Shown in pieces: positions 12,488 to 24,700 of a stretch of DNA of 64,000 nt. This DNA is from Apteryx mantelli (taxonomy: Eukaryota; Chordata; Aves; Apterygiformes; Apterygidae): NCBI RefSeq assembly GCF_036417845.1, contig NC_090012.1:372001-436000 (forward strand), given 5' to 3'. How positions within the stretch are numbered: the first letter of the stretch is position 1; every line of letters starts with the position of its first letter. The position numbers were made by a program, and so were the translations under genes. The notes beneath the pieces are model-generated. The model worked only from the letters and a program-made list of their open reading frames with translations. It ran no database searches and was not told the DNA's origin.

Positions 12488-14032
12488 CTACGGCAAAGCG
12501 GCGGCGGGCGCAGCCGGGCCCCCGGCGGCTCCCCGTCTCCCAAGTCCGCGGTGGCGGCTGGTCGCGGCGGCGGTGCCGGGGGGCTCGGCGGCGCGCCGGG
12601 CCCAGTACGCGGCGGTGAGGGCGACGGCGCGCTGCAGGCGAGCCCAGGCGCGGGCGTCGTTGCGTTGCGGGCGCGGCCTCGGCGAGGAGGCGCGCGTGCT
12701 CCCGCAGCTCCGCCAGCTCCCGCTGCGTGCTGCCGTTCTGCCGCAGCAGCTCCTTGGTGCGCAGCGTGATGCCCAGCAGCCTCCGAGCGCCGCAGGATCT
12801 CCACCGTGTTGCGGAAGCGCCGCTGCTTCCCGGCGCTCTTGCCCGACGGCCGGAGGTGCTTCCGTCTCCGCCTCCTCCTCGGCGCCCGGCGCCGATCCGC
12901 CGCCGCTTCACCCGACGGCGCCGGGATCGCCGCCTCACCGGCGGCCGCTTCCCAAGCCTCGGCCACGCGGAAGCGTTTGGCGGCGGCACCTCGGGCGTCC
13001 CGGGGGCCGGCCGGGATGCGGCACGATCCTGGGATAGGCGCTGAGGCCGGAGCCGGAGGTGTCCTTGCGTGTTTTTTAGGGGCCGGGGCAGCAGAGGTCG
13101 GAGCGCGGCGGCGGGCAGCGGCTGCGGCAGCAAGAGGAGCCGGGCTCGGCTCCGCGCCCGGCTCCGGCGGCGGGGCGGTCCGCTCCAAGCCACCAGAGCG
13201 AGCGTCCGAGGAGGCTCCCAGCGGCTGCGGGCGACACGGAGCAGGGGGTAGGTGAGCGCCCCGCCGGAGCCGCCAGGAAAGCGGGAAGCGGGCAACGTGC
13301 CGCTCGTTACCTGCTTGAGAGGAGGAGGTTTTTGACGATGTAGGACGGGGGCGAGGCTGGCGAAGGGGCGGCCGGAGCCGCGGTGCGCTGCGCCGGGAGC
13401 CGGCGCCCGGGAAGCTCCTCCGTGTCCGTCTGCTCCAGCGCGCTCAGGTAGGTCGGAGCTGGTGTCTGTCTGCGCGGGAAGGACGGGAGTGAGCCAGGCC
13501 CGTTGCCGCCGGGAATCGCCTCCCGCCGTGTGCTGCTTCCCCCCCCCCCCTCCCCTCCCTGGGGATCCCGATCTGCAAAAACGAGGCTCCGGAGGGGGGT
13601 GGGAAAAGCATCGGCAATAACCCACTCCATGGGGGAACTGGACGGGTTGGCCCTCCGGGAGCCGCTCCAGCATCCCGGCACAGCATTGGGGGCGAGCGGA
13701 CTGCGGCTGGACCCCTGTTCCCAACCCAAGCAGCCGGAGCCAGAAGGGGGATCTGGAGCAGCTCCGGCTCCTTGGCCGCCTCTCCGGTGGCTCCCGGAGC
13801 GACGTGGGATTCCCCCCCCCCCGATCCAGCGGTACCTGAGAAGCCGGAGTCCTTCTCGGACCTCGCTGCCAGCGGGACGCGGGCTCCTCCGGGCGCTCTC
13901 GGCTCGCCGGCTCCCATCTTTTCCGGGGGGACCTTGCGGGCTGGGGGGACCGGGCCGGGGGGAGTTCGGGTGGGCGGGGGCGTCCTCGGCGGAGGCTCCC
14001 GGGCTCCCGGCCGCCGGCGTCTCCGCAGGCAT
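12488..14032 (-). CDS. CIPC-like CLOCK-interacting pacemaker paralogue
   Basis: Resembles CIPC, a vertebrate repressor that binds CLOCK through a C-terminal coiled coil and damps CLOCK-BMAL1 activity. Proposed coding exons are 13836-14032, 13311-13465 and 12488-13224, with good splice sites and matching phases. Conserved landmarks come in CIPC order: EKDSGFS, then D(T)SSD and LSALEQTDTEEL, then SYIVKNLLLS (human VVMKNVLV), then RRFRNTVEILRRS, LLGITLRTKELLRQN, QRELAELREHARLLAEA and DARAWARLQRAV, ending at TAG 12488-12490. The coiled-coil block closely follows human CIPC. Human CIPC is on chromosome 14, and no such gene neighbours human ERCC1, so this is probably a second CIPC locus. At least three one-base slips split the frame, all at places where the family alignment stays continuous. 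The start (14032) is uncertain, and ATG 13917 is an alternative. Confidence 0.75.
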
Positions 14033-14299
14033 CGCCGGCGCCGTCCCGCCTGCGGGCACCGGTGGGGGGGGGGGGTCAGGCACGGGAAAGGGGGGGGGAC
14101 CGCGGGTGCAATCAGGTCCCCCCCACGGGTGTCGTTCCCCCCCCCCCCAAGTGCCCCCCCACCTCGGGGTGCTGCCATGTGGTCCGGGTGCCAGTTGGAG
14201 GGTGGGGGGGGGTGTCTCCGGGTTTGGGTGTCTCCGGGTTTTGGGTGTCGTCCCTCGCCCCCCCCACATCACGGGCCCCCCCCACAATTGCATCCTGCC

Positions 14300-14600
14300 C
14301 CCCAAATCCCCCCCCCTCCCCCGAACATCCTGGTTGCCCCCTCCGGAACCAGTTGACCCCCCCCCCCCCCAGAGCATCCGGTCCCCGATCTAGTCCCTCC
14401 TCCCTTGGAGCACCCGGTACCTACTTGCCCCCCCCCCAGTACCCGGTTGCCCCCCCCCCCGGAGCACCCTGACCCCGGTAAAACCGGTTCCCCCCCCCTC
14501 CACGGAGCACCCTGCTCCCGGTACCCCGGTTGTGCCCCCCCCCTCCACGGAGCACCCTGCTCCCGGTACCTGTTTGCCCCCCCCCTCCCCCCCCCCCCCC
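14300..14600. repeat. 'acggagcaccctgctcccggtacc' tandem repeat
   Basis: About five units of 45-55 bp, each with 'ggagcaccc..ggtacc' and long C-runs. It lies directly upstream of the CIPC-like coding exon on the minus strand. Confidence 0.8.
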
Positions 14601-14604
14601 CCCC

Positions 14605-14775
14605 GCCCCGCGCCGCGGACACGCTCCGGGCCACGTGCTGCCGCCCCCGGGCCGCGCGCGCCCGCCCCGGCACGTGGCACCGGCGGCGGCGGGGGGCGGG
14701 GCCGGGGGCGGGGCCAGCGGGGGCCGCTCCGCACCGGGGCGCGCGGGGACCGGCCGGCGGGGACACGATACATGG
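14605..14775 (-). promoter_or_regulatory. CpG island with two E-boxes upstream of CIPC-like gene
   Basis: A short, very CpG-rich stretch with CACGTG at 14632-14637 and 14671-14676. It is the nearest CpG island upstream of the CIPC-like coding start and may be its promoter or leader exon. CACGTG is the CLOCK-BMAL1 site, but also that of USF, MYC and TFE3. Confidence 0.45.
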
Positions 14776-14779
14776 CAGG

Positions 14780-15262
14780 AGGCAGATCGGGGGGCGGGGG
14801 GGGGCAGAGCAGGACCGGGGGGGGCAGATGGGCCTGACAGGGGCCCGTGGGGGACCCGGGGGGGGCAGGTGTGGGTCCGGGGGGGCAGATGGGGGTCCCG
14901 GGTGGTAGTTGGGGGGGGGTGAAGGGGGCAGGTGGGGGGGCAGAGGGGGCAGGTGGGGGGTCCGGGGGGGCAGATGTGGGGCCCGGGGGGCAGATGGGGG
15001 GGGTGAAGGGGGCAGGTGGGGGGCAGAGGGGGCAGTGTGTGGGTCCCGGGGGGCAGTTGGGGGTCTCCGGGGGGCAGATGGGGGGGTGAAGGGGGCAGGT
15101 GGGGGTCCCAGGGGGCAGTTGGGGGTCCCGGGGGGCAAGTTGGGGGGGGTGAAGGGGGCAGGTGGGGGTCCCAGGGGGGGCAGATGGGGGACCAGGGGGG
15201 CAGCTGTGGGTCCCGGGGGGGCAGTTGGGGGGGGGGGGGTGAGGGGGGCATGTAGGGGGCAG
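14780..15262. repeat. 'gggggcagatgggggtccc' tandem repeat
   Basis: Many units of 20-30 bp built from 'gggggcaggtggggg' and 'tccggggggcagatg', with higher-order grouping marked by 'gtgaagggggcagg'. Nothing else is seen. Confidence 0.85.
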
Positions 15263-15489
15263 GTGACACCGGGTGGCCCGGCGCCGGGCGGAGGCGGCTT
15301 ACGCAACGGCACAGCCTGTTCCCGCGCGCACGGTGTCACCGCTGCCACCACCGTGAATCTCACCGGGCCACCAGCCCCGGGCCACCGCCGCCAGCCCCGG
15401 CCCCCCCCTCACGCCACCGGCCCTCCCCACGGCGGCGCTGCCTCGCGTCACCCCACTGCCGGGCATTCGGGGGGGGGGGAGACGGGGGT

Positions 15490-15710
15490 GGACCGGCACG
15501 GGGACAGTGGCTGCCACCGGGAGCTGGCACTGGGGGACCAGTATGGGGGACCATAATGGGACTGTGACCTGCCACCGGGAGGCTGGCACTGGGGACCAGC
15601 GTGATGGGGACGGTGGCCTGGCACTGGGAGGTGGCACTGGGGACAGGCACAGGGCGGGGACAGGCGCCTGGGCACTGGGGACTGTGACCTGCCGCCGGGG
15701 GCCACCGCGG
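15490..15710. repeat. 'ggcactggggacc' repeat
   Basis: Loose copies of a 30-45 bp unit with 'ggcactggggac' and 'gtgacctgccaccggg'. No exon is recognised in 15263-16040. Confidence 0.6.
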
Positions 15711-16039
15711 AGGTGCCGTGGGGACAACCCCCGCTGCTTGCCGGCAGGTTCCCGGGCTCAGCAGTGTCATGAGCTGGCCGGGCCTCAGCGCGGAGCCCCC
15801 GCCGTGTGGCCACCGTTCACCCGCGTGGCACCCGCCGTGGCCACGGCTGGGAGGGGACCCAGGAGTCCTGGCGTCCCCTCTCCTGGTGGCGCACTGACCC
15901 GGGGACGAGGACTGGACACCGCTGTCCCCTCCTGTGCCCGGCTCGGGGTCACCCCAGGTGTCACCCTGGGGACCCGGAGCAACCCCGGATGCACAGCCGT
16001 GTTGGGGACATGCTTGGTCACCACCCCCGTGTCCCTTGT

Positions 16040-16955
16040 CACTCTGTCCCAGTTCTCCAGTGCTCCCTGTCCCCCGTCCCCGTGTCCCCTGTCCCTCCTG
16101 GTGCCCCCCCCCGTGTCCCTATGCTCACTAGTGCTCCCCCCACGTCCCCTGTGTCCCCATCCCCTTGTGTCACCTCTGTCACTAGAACTCTCTGCACCCC
16201 CCATGTCCCCTGACCCTCCCCCCAATAACCTCTGCCCCCCCATGTCCCTGTCCTCATGTCCCCTGTCCCCCCCCCATTGTCCCCTGTCCCTGGTGTCCCC
16301 CTCTGTCCCCCCACCCCAGGGCCCCCATGTCTCCTGTCCCACCAGTGTCACCTGTCCCCCCAGTGTCCCCATGTTCCCCCCCGGTGTCCCCAGCCCCTCA
16401 GAGTCCCCTGTCCCCCCAGTGTTCCCATGTCCACACCCGGTGTCCTCATCCCTCAGTGTCCCCTGTCCCCTCCAATGTCCCATGTCCCCCCCGGTGTCCC
16501 CATCCCACCAGTGTCCCTGTCCCACCAGTGTCCCCATGTCCCCCCCTGGTGTCCCCAGCCCCTCAGTGTCCCCTGTCCCCCTCAGTGCTCCCATGTCCAC
16601 CCCGGTGTCCTCATCCCCTCAGTCTCTCCTGTCCCCCCATGTCCCCATGTCCCCCCCGGTGTCCCCATCCCACCAGTGTCCCCATGTCCCCTCCCCAGTG
16701 TCCCCAGCCCCTCAGTGTCCCCTGTCCCCCCAGTGCTCCCATGTCCACCCTGGTGTCCTCATCCCCTCAGTGTCCCCATGTCCCCCCAATGTCCCCATGT
16801 CCCCCCTGGTGTCCCCATCCCACCAGTGTCCCCTGTCCCACCAGTGTCCCCATCCCCCCGGTGTCCCCCGTCCCCCCCAGTGTCCCCATGTCCCCCAGGG
16901 TCTCCCTGTCCCCCCGATGCCCCCACGTCCCTCCCGGTCTCCCATGTCCCCCCCG
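16040..16955. repeat. 'gtgtccccatgtcccc' minisatellite
   Basis: Nearly 900 bases of 14-18 bp units ('ccagtgtcccctgtcccc') with a higher-order pattern. Stop-free frames over 400 codons run through it because the repeat lacks stops; they are not genes. Confidence 0.9.
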
Positions 16956-16959
16956 CCGG

Positions 16960-17720
16960 TCCGGCCCGGGGGTGGGGTGTTCCCGCCCCCCACCTCCCGG
17001 TACCGGGTGCCACCCCCCGGTGCCGCCGCCCCGCCCCCGCGCGCTCCCGGCCCCCGCCGTACCTGGCTGCGCGCGACGCTGGCGGCCGGGGCCGGAGCCG
17101 GTACCGGTACCGGGCAGCGGGCGGGGGGGGCGGCACCGTGGGCCGAGCCGGGCAGGGGGCTCGGGAACGGCGAAGGGGTGGAGCGAGAGGGACCCGGCAC
17201 CGGCTCCGGCACCGGGTCGGCGGCTCCGGCACCGCCTTGGCGGCTCCGGTACCGGGGTCGGGAGCTCCGGGTACCGGGGTCGGCGGCCCCGGTGGGGGTG
17301 GTCCAAAACCGGTCTGGAGGCCCCGGTTCCGGGTTTGGGGGGTGTCGGGGGGGGTGTCGGTACCTAGTGGCTGGGAGCTGCGGTTTAGGGAGAGACACCG
17401 GGAGCCGACACCGGTACCGGGCCTGGGCCGGGTCCCGGGCTGGCGGCGGCGGCGGCGGCGGAGGGCGGCAGCAACACAAAGCTGGGGCCGGGGCCCCGCC
17501 CCCTCGGCGGCGGATTGACGGCGCCCGGCAGCCAATGGGCGCGGCCGAGGCCCGGTGACGTGACCGGCGGCGCGGCCCCCCCCGCGCCACGTGCGGCCGC
17601 GCGGGCCCGGTGCGCCGCCATGTGAGGGGGGCGGGGCCCGCGCGCGCCCGCACGTGACGGGGCGGGGCCTCCGCGGCACGTGACCGCCGCCACCAGCCGC
17701 GGGGGGGGCGGGGCCGCGGC
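16960..17720. promoter_or_regulatory. CpG island with three clustered E-boxes
   Basis: Very CpG-rich, with CACGTG at 17588-17593, 17651-17656 and 17677-17682 (three in 95 bp), a CCAAT box near 17534 and several GC boxes. It is promoter-like, but no coding exon can be assigned. It may serve a distal first exon of the CIPC-like gene on the minus strand, or an unrecognised transcript. Confidence 0.5.
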
Positions 17721-18395
17721 CGAGACCACCGCGCTGCCCCACGGGGGGGGGGGGAACCGGGACCCCCCGCCCCACCGCCGGGACGCACCGAGAGGGACCC
17801 CCCGGGACCTCCCCCCACCGGCCGGGACCCCACCGGGAGGGACCCCCGGACCTCCCCTCATGACCGGGACAACCCCCCCCCCCCCCCCGGGCCAGACCAA
17901 CCCATTGAGACCCCCAGGACCCCCCCAAAGCCCCCAGGGTGGGTGTGTGGGTCCATCCCAGCCCCCCCAAGACCCCCTCCACGGGGGGGGGGGAAACAGG
18001 GGACCCCCCCCCCCCAGCACAGTGGGGCTGCCCTAAGGAGGGGAGGGGGGGTTCACACATTAGGGACCCCCCCTCACCCCCAGGGACCCCCCATGGGCAG
18101 TTTAGGGGCTGCCCAAAATTAACCAGCCTCAGGCCAAGCTGGGATCCCAGGGATCAGCAAACCCCCCCCCCCCCAAAAGGAGGGTTTGGGGGGACCAGAG
18201 CCCCCCCCAGGACCCCCCCAAAGTCCCCCAAGCTGGGATTCGGGGAGCAGCTTGGGGGGGGGCACACAAGGAGGGTGCCGTGAGCCGGGGAGGGTGGTAA
18301 CACGCCCCGCACAGGTGCCAGCCCCCCCCACACCGCGGGGCAGCCACCCGCCGCCCCCAGCGGAGCCAGCGCGGACACAGAAGAGCCGGTTTCGG
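17721..18395. other. C-rich intergenic spacer
   Basis: Low-complexity sequence with long C and G runs between the CpG island and the CLPTM1 3' end. No gene or mobile element is recognised. Confidence 0.6.
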
Positions 18396-18412
18396 TTCAA
18401 CACCCACGTGAA

Positions 18413-18418
18413 TTTATT
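18413..18418 (-). terminator. Poly(A) signal of CLPTM1
   Basis: TTTATT on the plus strand (AATAAA on the minus strand), about 370 bases past the CLPTM1 stop. It defines a 3' UTR of about 390 bases. Confidence 0.8.
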
Positions 18419-18788
18419 CAATCCAGTCTGGAGTGCGATGAGGAGAAAGGGGCCGGTTTGGGCTAAATCAGCTCTCTTTATGGAAACAGAGACGACTCGG
18501 TCGAGAAAAACTCCTTTACAATGTCCTAAACACCTGCACAATGGGATGGAGCTCACAATGATTAACGTGACGAGTTTGACTTTAAATACAGAGACGGGGT
18601 TCGCTCCCTCGGATACAGCACAGCACACGGACTCCACCGAACCGCAAACCCACCCCCCCAGAGTTCCTGGAATAGAAAATAAAAAGCCTCGGAGCCCAGC
18701 AGGCCACGTCGGCTCCATCACCGCCTCCTGTCCGGTTAGCCGAGGGCACGGGCGAGTTAGGCTTCTTTAAAAATAAAGTTAGAGCAGG

Positions 18789-21700
18789 TTAATCCTTTTT
18801 CTTGTCCTCTGGGCGCTTTCTCCCTGGGGGAGCTGTCGGGCGCCTGCGGCGCGGCGGAGCTGCGGGGCGGCCCCTCTGTCTCGGCGCCTTGGCGTGCCGG
18901 GAGCCGGCCCGGCGGGCAGCGCGGCGGCGCCGTTCGGGCAGCGGCGGGGCTCGGCGTCGTCTGCGAGACCTGGTCCTCCCCGCTGATGCCAAACTCGTTG
19001 ATTGCGCGTGAGATCCACCCGGTAGATCCAAGCGCTGGTAGAGGTAAATGAAGAAAACGACATCTGCGGGAGGAGAGGAGGAAAAAGAGTTAGGGATGGG
19101 AGGAGAGGAGGAAAGTCGGAGATGAGATGCTCGGCTGAACAGAGCCAGGGCGCTGCCAGGGCTCTCTCACTCCCCCCAGGAGATGGTTTAAAAAGCTCGC
19201 TGCAGCCATGGGGACGGCTCCGGGGTGATTGGAGCGGGTGGGAAGGGACGGAGCAGCACCGGGACACAGCCCGGCCACGCGCTGCAGCCCCCTTCGCAGG
19301 GAGGCTCCCGGGGGTCTGCGTGATCCAGCCCGAGGAGGATCCAGCGGCGATTTATTCCTTGCAGCTACACGATCCGGCTCTCCAGCCCCGCGGAGCGGCA
19401 AGGCCATGCCGAGCCCCTTACCGTCCCGCAGGCAGCCTATCCTGTACATCATGGGCATCTTGATCACGAAGGCGAAGAGGTCGTCGATGAAGGTGTTGAG
19501 GGCTTTGTAGGTCAGCATCCGCCAGGGCAGGTGGGCCACCGACTTCAGCTTGTAGTTGATGAACAGCTGGGGGGTCATGGTGATGAAACCTGCGGGACAG
19601 CGGAGGGGCGGGCCGCCGCGTCAGCCAGCGCTCAGCGCCAGCGCTCAGCGCCGCCAAAACAAGCCCTCCGGGCGAGCACGTTCCCTTCAAAGGCTTCTCC
19701 GGTTCGCGAGGCGGCCGGGGGTTGGAAAACGCAACCGGGAGAGCCTGTTCTCCCTCCTGCCATCCGTGGGAACAGGATCTCGGCCCCACGGCTTACCACT
19801 CTCTCTTTCCCATGCCCAATTCCTCCACCCCGCTAAGGCTGGGAGGTTTTTCGGCGCCAAAACGTGTTTTTACACTGCCAGCAATGGCTGGGTTTGAGGA
19901 ACTGAAATATCTGTCGGTTTTGGTTCAGCTTTCCAGCCCAGTGAAGATCAAAAGCAGAAAACTGGACGAGAAAACACCGTAGGCAAAAGCCTGCGTAAAA
20001 GCACAACCGAGGCAATTACGGGACGCCGTTCCAGAAAGCAGCATTTCTGCGAGCCGCTCCCAAGTCAGCTGTTAACACGCAGAGCGAGACTAAATTATTG
20101 AAGCCGCCTTTTTATACGTGCTGCTTTAGGGTGAAAGCTGGTGAATTAAGTCACAGCTGCTGCTCAAACGCTTCTGGAAACCTGAGACAGTTGGGACAAG
20201 CTGCGATGAGGACCACCACGGCTACGAAGCAGCAGACGGGACGGACAGACGCTGCCGAGGGACAGCCAGAGAAGAGGCGGCGCCGCAGCGTCCCCACCAT
20301 GGGGGTTAGGGGGCAGGAACAGCCACGGCAGACGGCCCCGAGGCGCTCGCGAGCGCGGCCGGCCCGTTCGGCGTCCCTCGGGCTGACCCACGCAGAGGGA
20401 AGCCGAGCCTGCGGGTACGACCTGGCACGCAGCCCCCCTCCCCCCAAATTAGAGGCGGTTTTGGGCAGCTCGGTGGCTACTCGTGGCAGCCGCGGACACG
20501 GCTTCTCCGCGCCGCTCCGGGCGCCGAGGAACGAAGGCGGAGGACGCTTGCTGGCGGCCCAGAGCCGCTCGCCACTCACCGAACGTCAGGAGGAAGCCGT
20601 AGAGCATGCTCAGCACCCACGAGTACCAGCCCTTGTGCTCCAGGTACAACAGACTGTACACGGCGTAACAGCCCAGCAAGGGGAAGAGGATCCACGAGAG
20701 GTACCGGAAAGCCATCTGGGGAGACAACGATACCCGAGGTGAGCTGGGAAGAGGGTGGGATCCACAGGAGACAGCACTTCAGCCTCATGCTTCCCCCTCT
20801 CCCAGCTCAACAGCCCTTCCCAAAATATCAGAGGCTTCAGACCCCGTGGTCGGGCCGGGCAATGCCGGGAGCCTGCTTCTCTGACAGCCTGTGCTGTCGT
20901 GAGCACATCCCAGGGCTTTCGTGGAAGACGAGGCAGAAAGAGACTTCCCAGGATGTTCTCCCTCATGCGGAGAAGCTGGAGAGAGGCTCCGCATCGCCCC
21001 CACCCTCGCCTCCCGGAGGGCCCCGCTACTCACATCGTCGTACACCTTGGTGGAAGACTCAATGTACGTGGATTTGTCTTTGAAAGTGAGACGCGGAAAC
21101 ACTCCTGCGACCTTGTTCTCTCGGTCCAGCTGCTCATCGGCCAAAGCAGAGAGGGGAAAGCAGTTACCAAACACCGCTCTGCTATGCCCAAGCGGGACCG
21201 ACCGCGACGCAGCGTGATTCTGTGCACCGCAGAGTGGCGCCCCACAGAGATCCAGAAGCACGGAGCAGTCCGAGAACGCTCCCGGACACCCAGAGCACCC
21301 AAGACGCTGCTTACCCTGACATCCATGACCTTTGTGATCTTCCAGAGGTCGATGAGGAGCCCGATGAAGACGCTGACTTGCACCACGAAGTTCGTTTCAT
21401 TGTCCAAGATGTAGAGGAGAACGACGAGCGACTGGAAGACGCCAAAGAAGACGGAGCGGACGGAGAGGCCCTCCAGGGACTGCCGGCTGTTCCAGAACTG
21501 GATGTCTGCAAACAAGGAATCGAAGCCAGGTCAAAGCTATGGTCCCCGTGCAGGGAAAACCACCACCTCTCTCCTCCCAGAGGAGCTGAATCAGGTCTGA
21601 CTGGGAGGCCAGTTCACCCCTGCAGCGTGCGCAGAGCCCAGCACGGTGCCGTGGGCTGTTCGGGAGGCTCCCAAGACCGGCCTTTCTCCTCCTTCCCCCA

Positions 21701-24700
21701 GATGGCAGAGGGAGTGAGAGCAACTCGCCGACACGTGGGAAAAGCGGGCAGGACATCGCCCAGAGATGAGCAGACGCTGCAAAGCGCGGTCTGAGCAACC
21801 GAGCTGGCAACGGAGGCCCAGAAAACCACAAATTTCCAGCTTTAAGCCCACAAGTCAGCCCTGCGGCATTGAGCAACGCGGCAGAGGAGCGACAGATGTC
21901 TCTGAGCATGCGACAGCGGCCGTAGCCTGCCCGGGACGCGGCGAGATTTAGCCGTGGCTGCTGAAGATGTGACAAGCCCGGCTGGGGCTCCCTCTCCTTG
22001 CAACAGGGAAGAGGGTTCCCAGCAGCTCATGTCGCCTCCAGCAGCGCGTCGCGCTCGGCTGGCTGAGATCACACCGTAGCGGGAGGCCGTCTGCTCCGTC
22101 ACTGCCACGGGGACAGTAACAAGTGGCCCAGGAGAGGTGGGAGCAGGGACACACGTCCCTCCCCTCTCCCCGGCTCCCCTCAGCCCCAGGTCCCTCCACG
22201 AGACTCACCGTTTTTGAAGGCCAAGAACTCAAATATGCTGTGAACGATGGAAACGATGATGGTCAGAGCCAGCAGGTACGGGTTCGTCTCCAGGAGGGCA
22301 ACCTGGAACAGGCAACGAGAACCTCGCTGAGGCTCTGTCCCATCCTCCCGCTGCTCCCCACATCACGGCAAACAAGCCGAGGAGGCCCAGGGAAGGATCG
22401 GGGAGAAGATGTTGATGCTTTAAGGATTTTCTCCAACATGGAAACTGGCCACGTCACCATCACGTTGCTGCATATCGCCTGCACGGCCCAAGGGACCCAG
22501 GCACCTGGGACACCACGGTGGCACACACCGCAAAATAAGGAATGGATGACTGGGGCGATGCTTCCCTGCCTCCACCTCCCCTCGGCATCGTTCCCAAAGA
22601 GGCTGGGAAAAGCTGGGGGCCGCAATTTGGAAGCCAGTTCGAGCTGGTGCGTTCAGGTCCCTCTATGAGCGCTTCGAGAGGAAGAGGACAGGGAGAGGAG
22701 AGCTCGTATCACAAAGCAAACTAACAAGGAGTCATTGCAACGAAGAACTGGAATTAACACTTCCAGAAAGCTACGGAGAAGGGGAAGGAGTCGCTGTAGA
22801 AGAGTATCTGAGCCTGATCCCAGCCTACAAGAACAAGCAGGAGGGCCGCGTCAGGGAGAAAGGAGACCTGTGAGCGGCTCTTACCTTCACCGAGTCCTGC
22901 TCCTCGTCCGACTGCTCGTACAGGTCCTCTCCCAGGAAATTCCAGGGGGACTTGGTACTCTGGGCAGCGTAGAGCTGCCAGCGCCACAGGGAGAGCGGGC
23001 AGAAGGAGAGGCGGAAGGGCAGGCGCTGCAGGGTCTCGTTAATGGGGAAATAGTCCTTCTGCAGGTTCCAGTAGTCGTTGAAGTAGAGGATGGGGTAGTA
23101 GTCGCCGCTGACGGCATCGAACTTCACGTCTGCAGCCGGGGGGAAGAGAGCAGAGAGACCTGAGCAAGCCACGGGGATGCAACGGGGAGCCACAAGAGCC
23201 CTTTTACTGCCGCTTCTCTGCCAGCGCGGCGCTTGCGAGAGACCTACAGGCTGCCAAACCCCGAACCGGCCTGGTACAAGCGCCCCGAGAGCGGGAGCTA
23301 CGGCAGGAGGGAGGTGGCTTCGTCCCCAGAGGAGCCCTGGGGACACAGGTGAGCCACAGCACCTGGTTCAAACCTGCTGCTCTCGGAGGGCATCAAACAG
23401 GCAGCCAGGAAGTTTGGACAGTCCCTGCTGCAGTTAGCACACCAGTAACAGGAGCCCCGAGCACCCAGACGGCACCAGCGCGGTATTACTGGGGTGAATA
23501 TCTGCTTAACGAGGCGTTAGGCAGAAGGGAGTCACCCAGCATCAAACGCCGGCAGAGGACAGCTCCCAAAACCCCTTAAAAGGCACCAAATTGCAACGGA
23601 GAAATGACCCCCTATTCCCAAGGGAGCCCAAACACGTTCTCCAAGGAGGAACGGGCTGCCAGCGCAGCAGGAGACGGCGGGGCCAGGCTCCGTCGGAGCA
23701 GGGGAGCCGCTGCGCATCCCGGTCCTTACACTGGTCCAGGGGGGGCGGCACGCTGCCCTTCACCCAGGGCGTGTGGTCGTCCACCATGTTGATGGTCAAG
23801 TTGGGGTGCCAGTGCGAGATGACCTCCACGGGACCGTAGTCTTCTGCCCTCTGCAACGAGAACAAAGTCACGGCGTGCGCTGGGTGCCACGGACCCTTGC
23901 GTCCCCACCACAACAGGGACGGACAGCCCCAGGGACCCAGGCCGAGGCAGGGAGACAGCTTTTAGACCTAAAATAACCCCAGAAAAACGGAGCAGCCATA
24001 GGAGGGGGCATCCTGGAGCAGGAACACTGAGACGAGCAAGGCTTGAGAGCAAAGACGGCGAGCCGTGGTACCTGTCGTGTTCTCCATGCCAGAATTTACC
24101 ATGCAGAGCCCCAAAGTGGACCCACTCCCTTTGGGGCAGGCAGTAACTCCTGTTCAGTCCATTACTAACCCTAAGGGTTAAGCCTACACCCAAAGCAAGG
24201 CCAGGCCTGAGCCTGGATAAGCAGGCTTTGTAGGCCTCTGGCTCCTGCCCTTCCACATATCTTTAGCCAGGGGAACTTGAGGGGCTGCAAGATGCCGGAG
24301 CTGGCTCAAGCCAAGCCACAAAACCCTGCCGGGGAATCCCCAGGGCTGCTTTCCTCCTGCTACGCGAGGCCCATGTGAACACGGAGCCCACCAGGGCGTA
24401 CACTGCACGCACAAGATGTGGGACAGCCCAGAGCGGGACGCAGGCAGGGACGCTCGCCCGCCGCATCTTATTCGGGATTAGCCCCTTGGCAGCCCACCGC
24501 CTCGCCGTCACCCGCTAGACAAGGCAGGAAAGGAGGGAGGAGGAAGAGGCAGGGCCAACCCTCCTGTCCCAACAGGGCTAAAAATGGTACGGGAAAGTCA
24601 CGGGCCTGTTTCCCCTCTGCTTTATATTCGGAGCAGGAGGAGCGACAAACCCCAAGCAGGAGGGGCACTCTGCCGTGAGTTCCCAGCACCTTTGATTGGA

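Noticed and set aside
15316-15363. Possible minus-strand exon starting MRFTVVAAVTPCAREQ with a donor-like gtaagcc.
   Set aside because: No family match and no partner exon found. Kept out for lack of support.
15507-17558. A 683-codon plus-strand open frame plus overlapping ones.
   Set aside because: Mostly 'SPPVSP'-type peptide from the gtgtcccc minisatellite followed by CpG-island sequence; no domain or splice structure.
10985-17720. Search for FOSB (basic leucine zipper) beyond ERCC1, as in human order.
   Set aside because: No bZIP signature (RRERNKLAAAKCRNRR) in any frame; the coiled coil found belongs to a CIPC-like protein.
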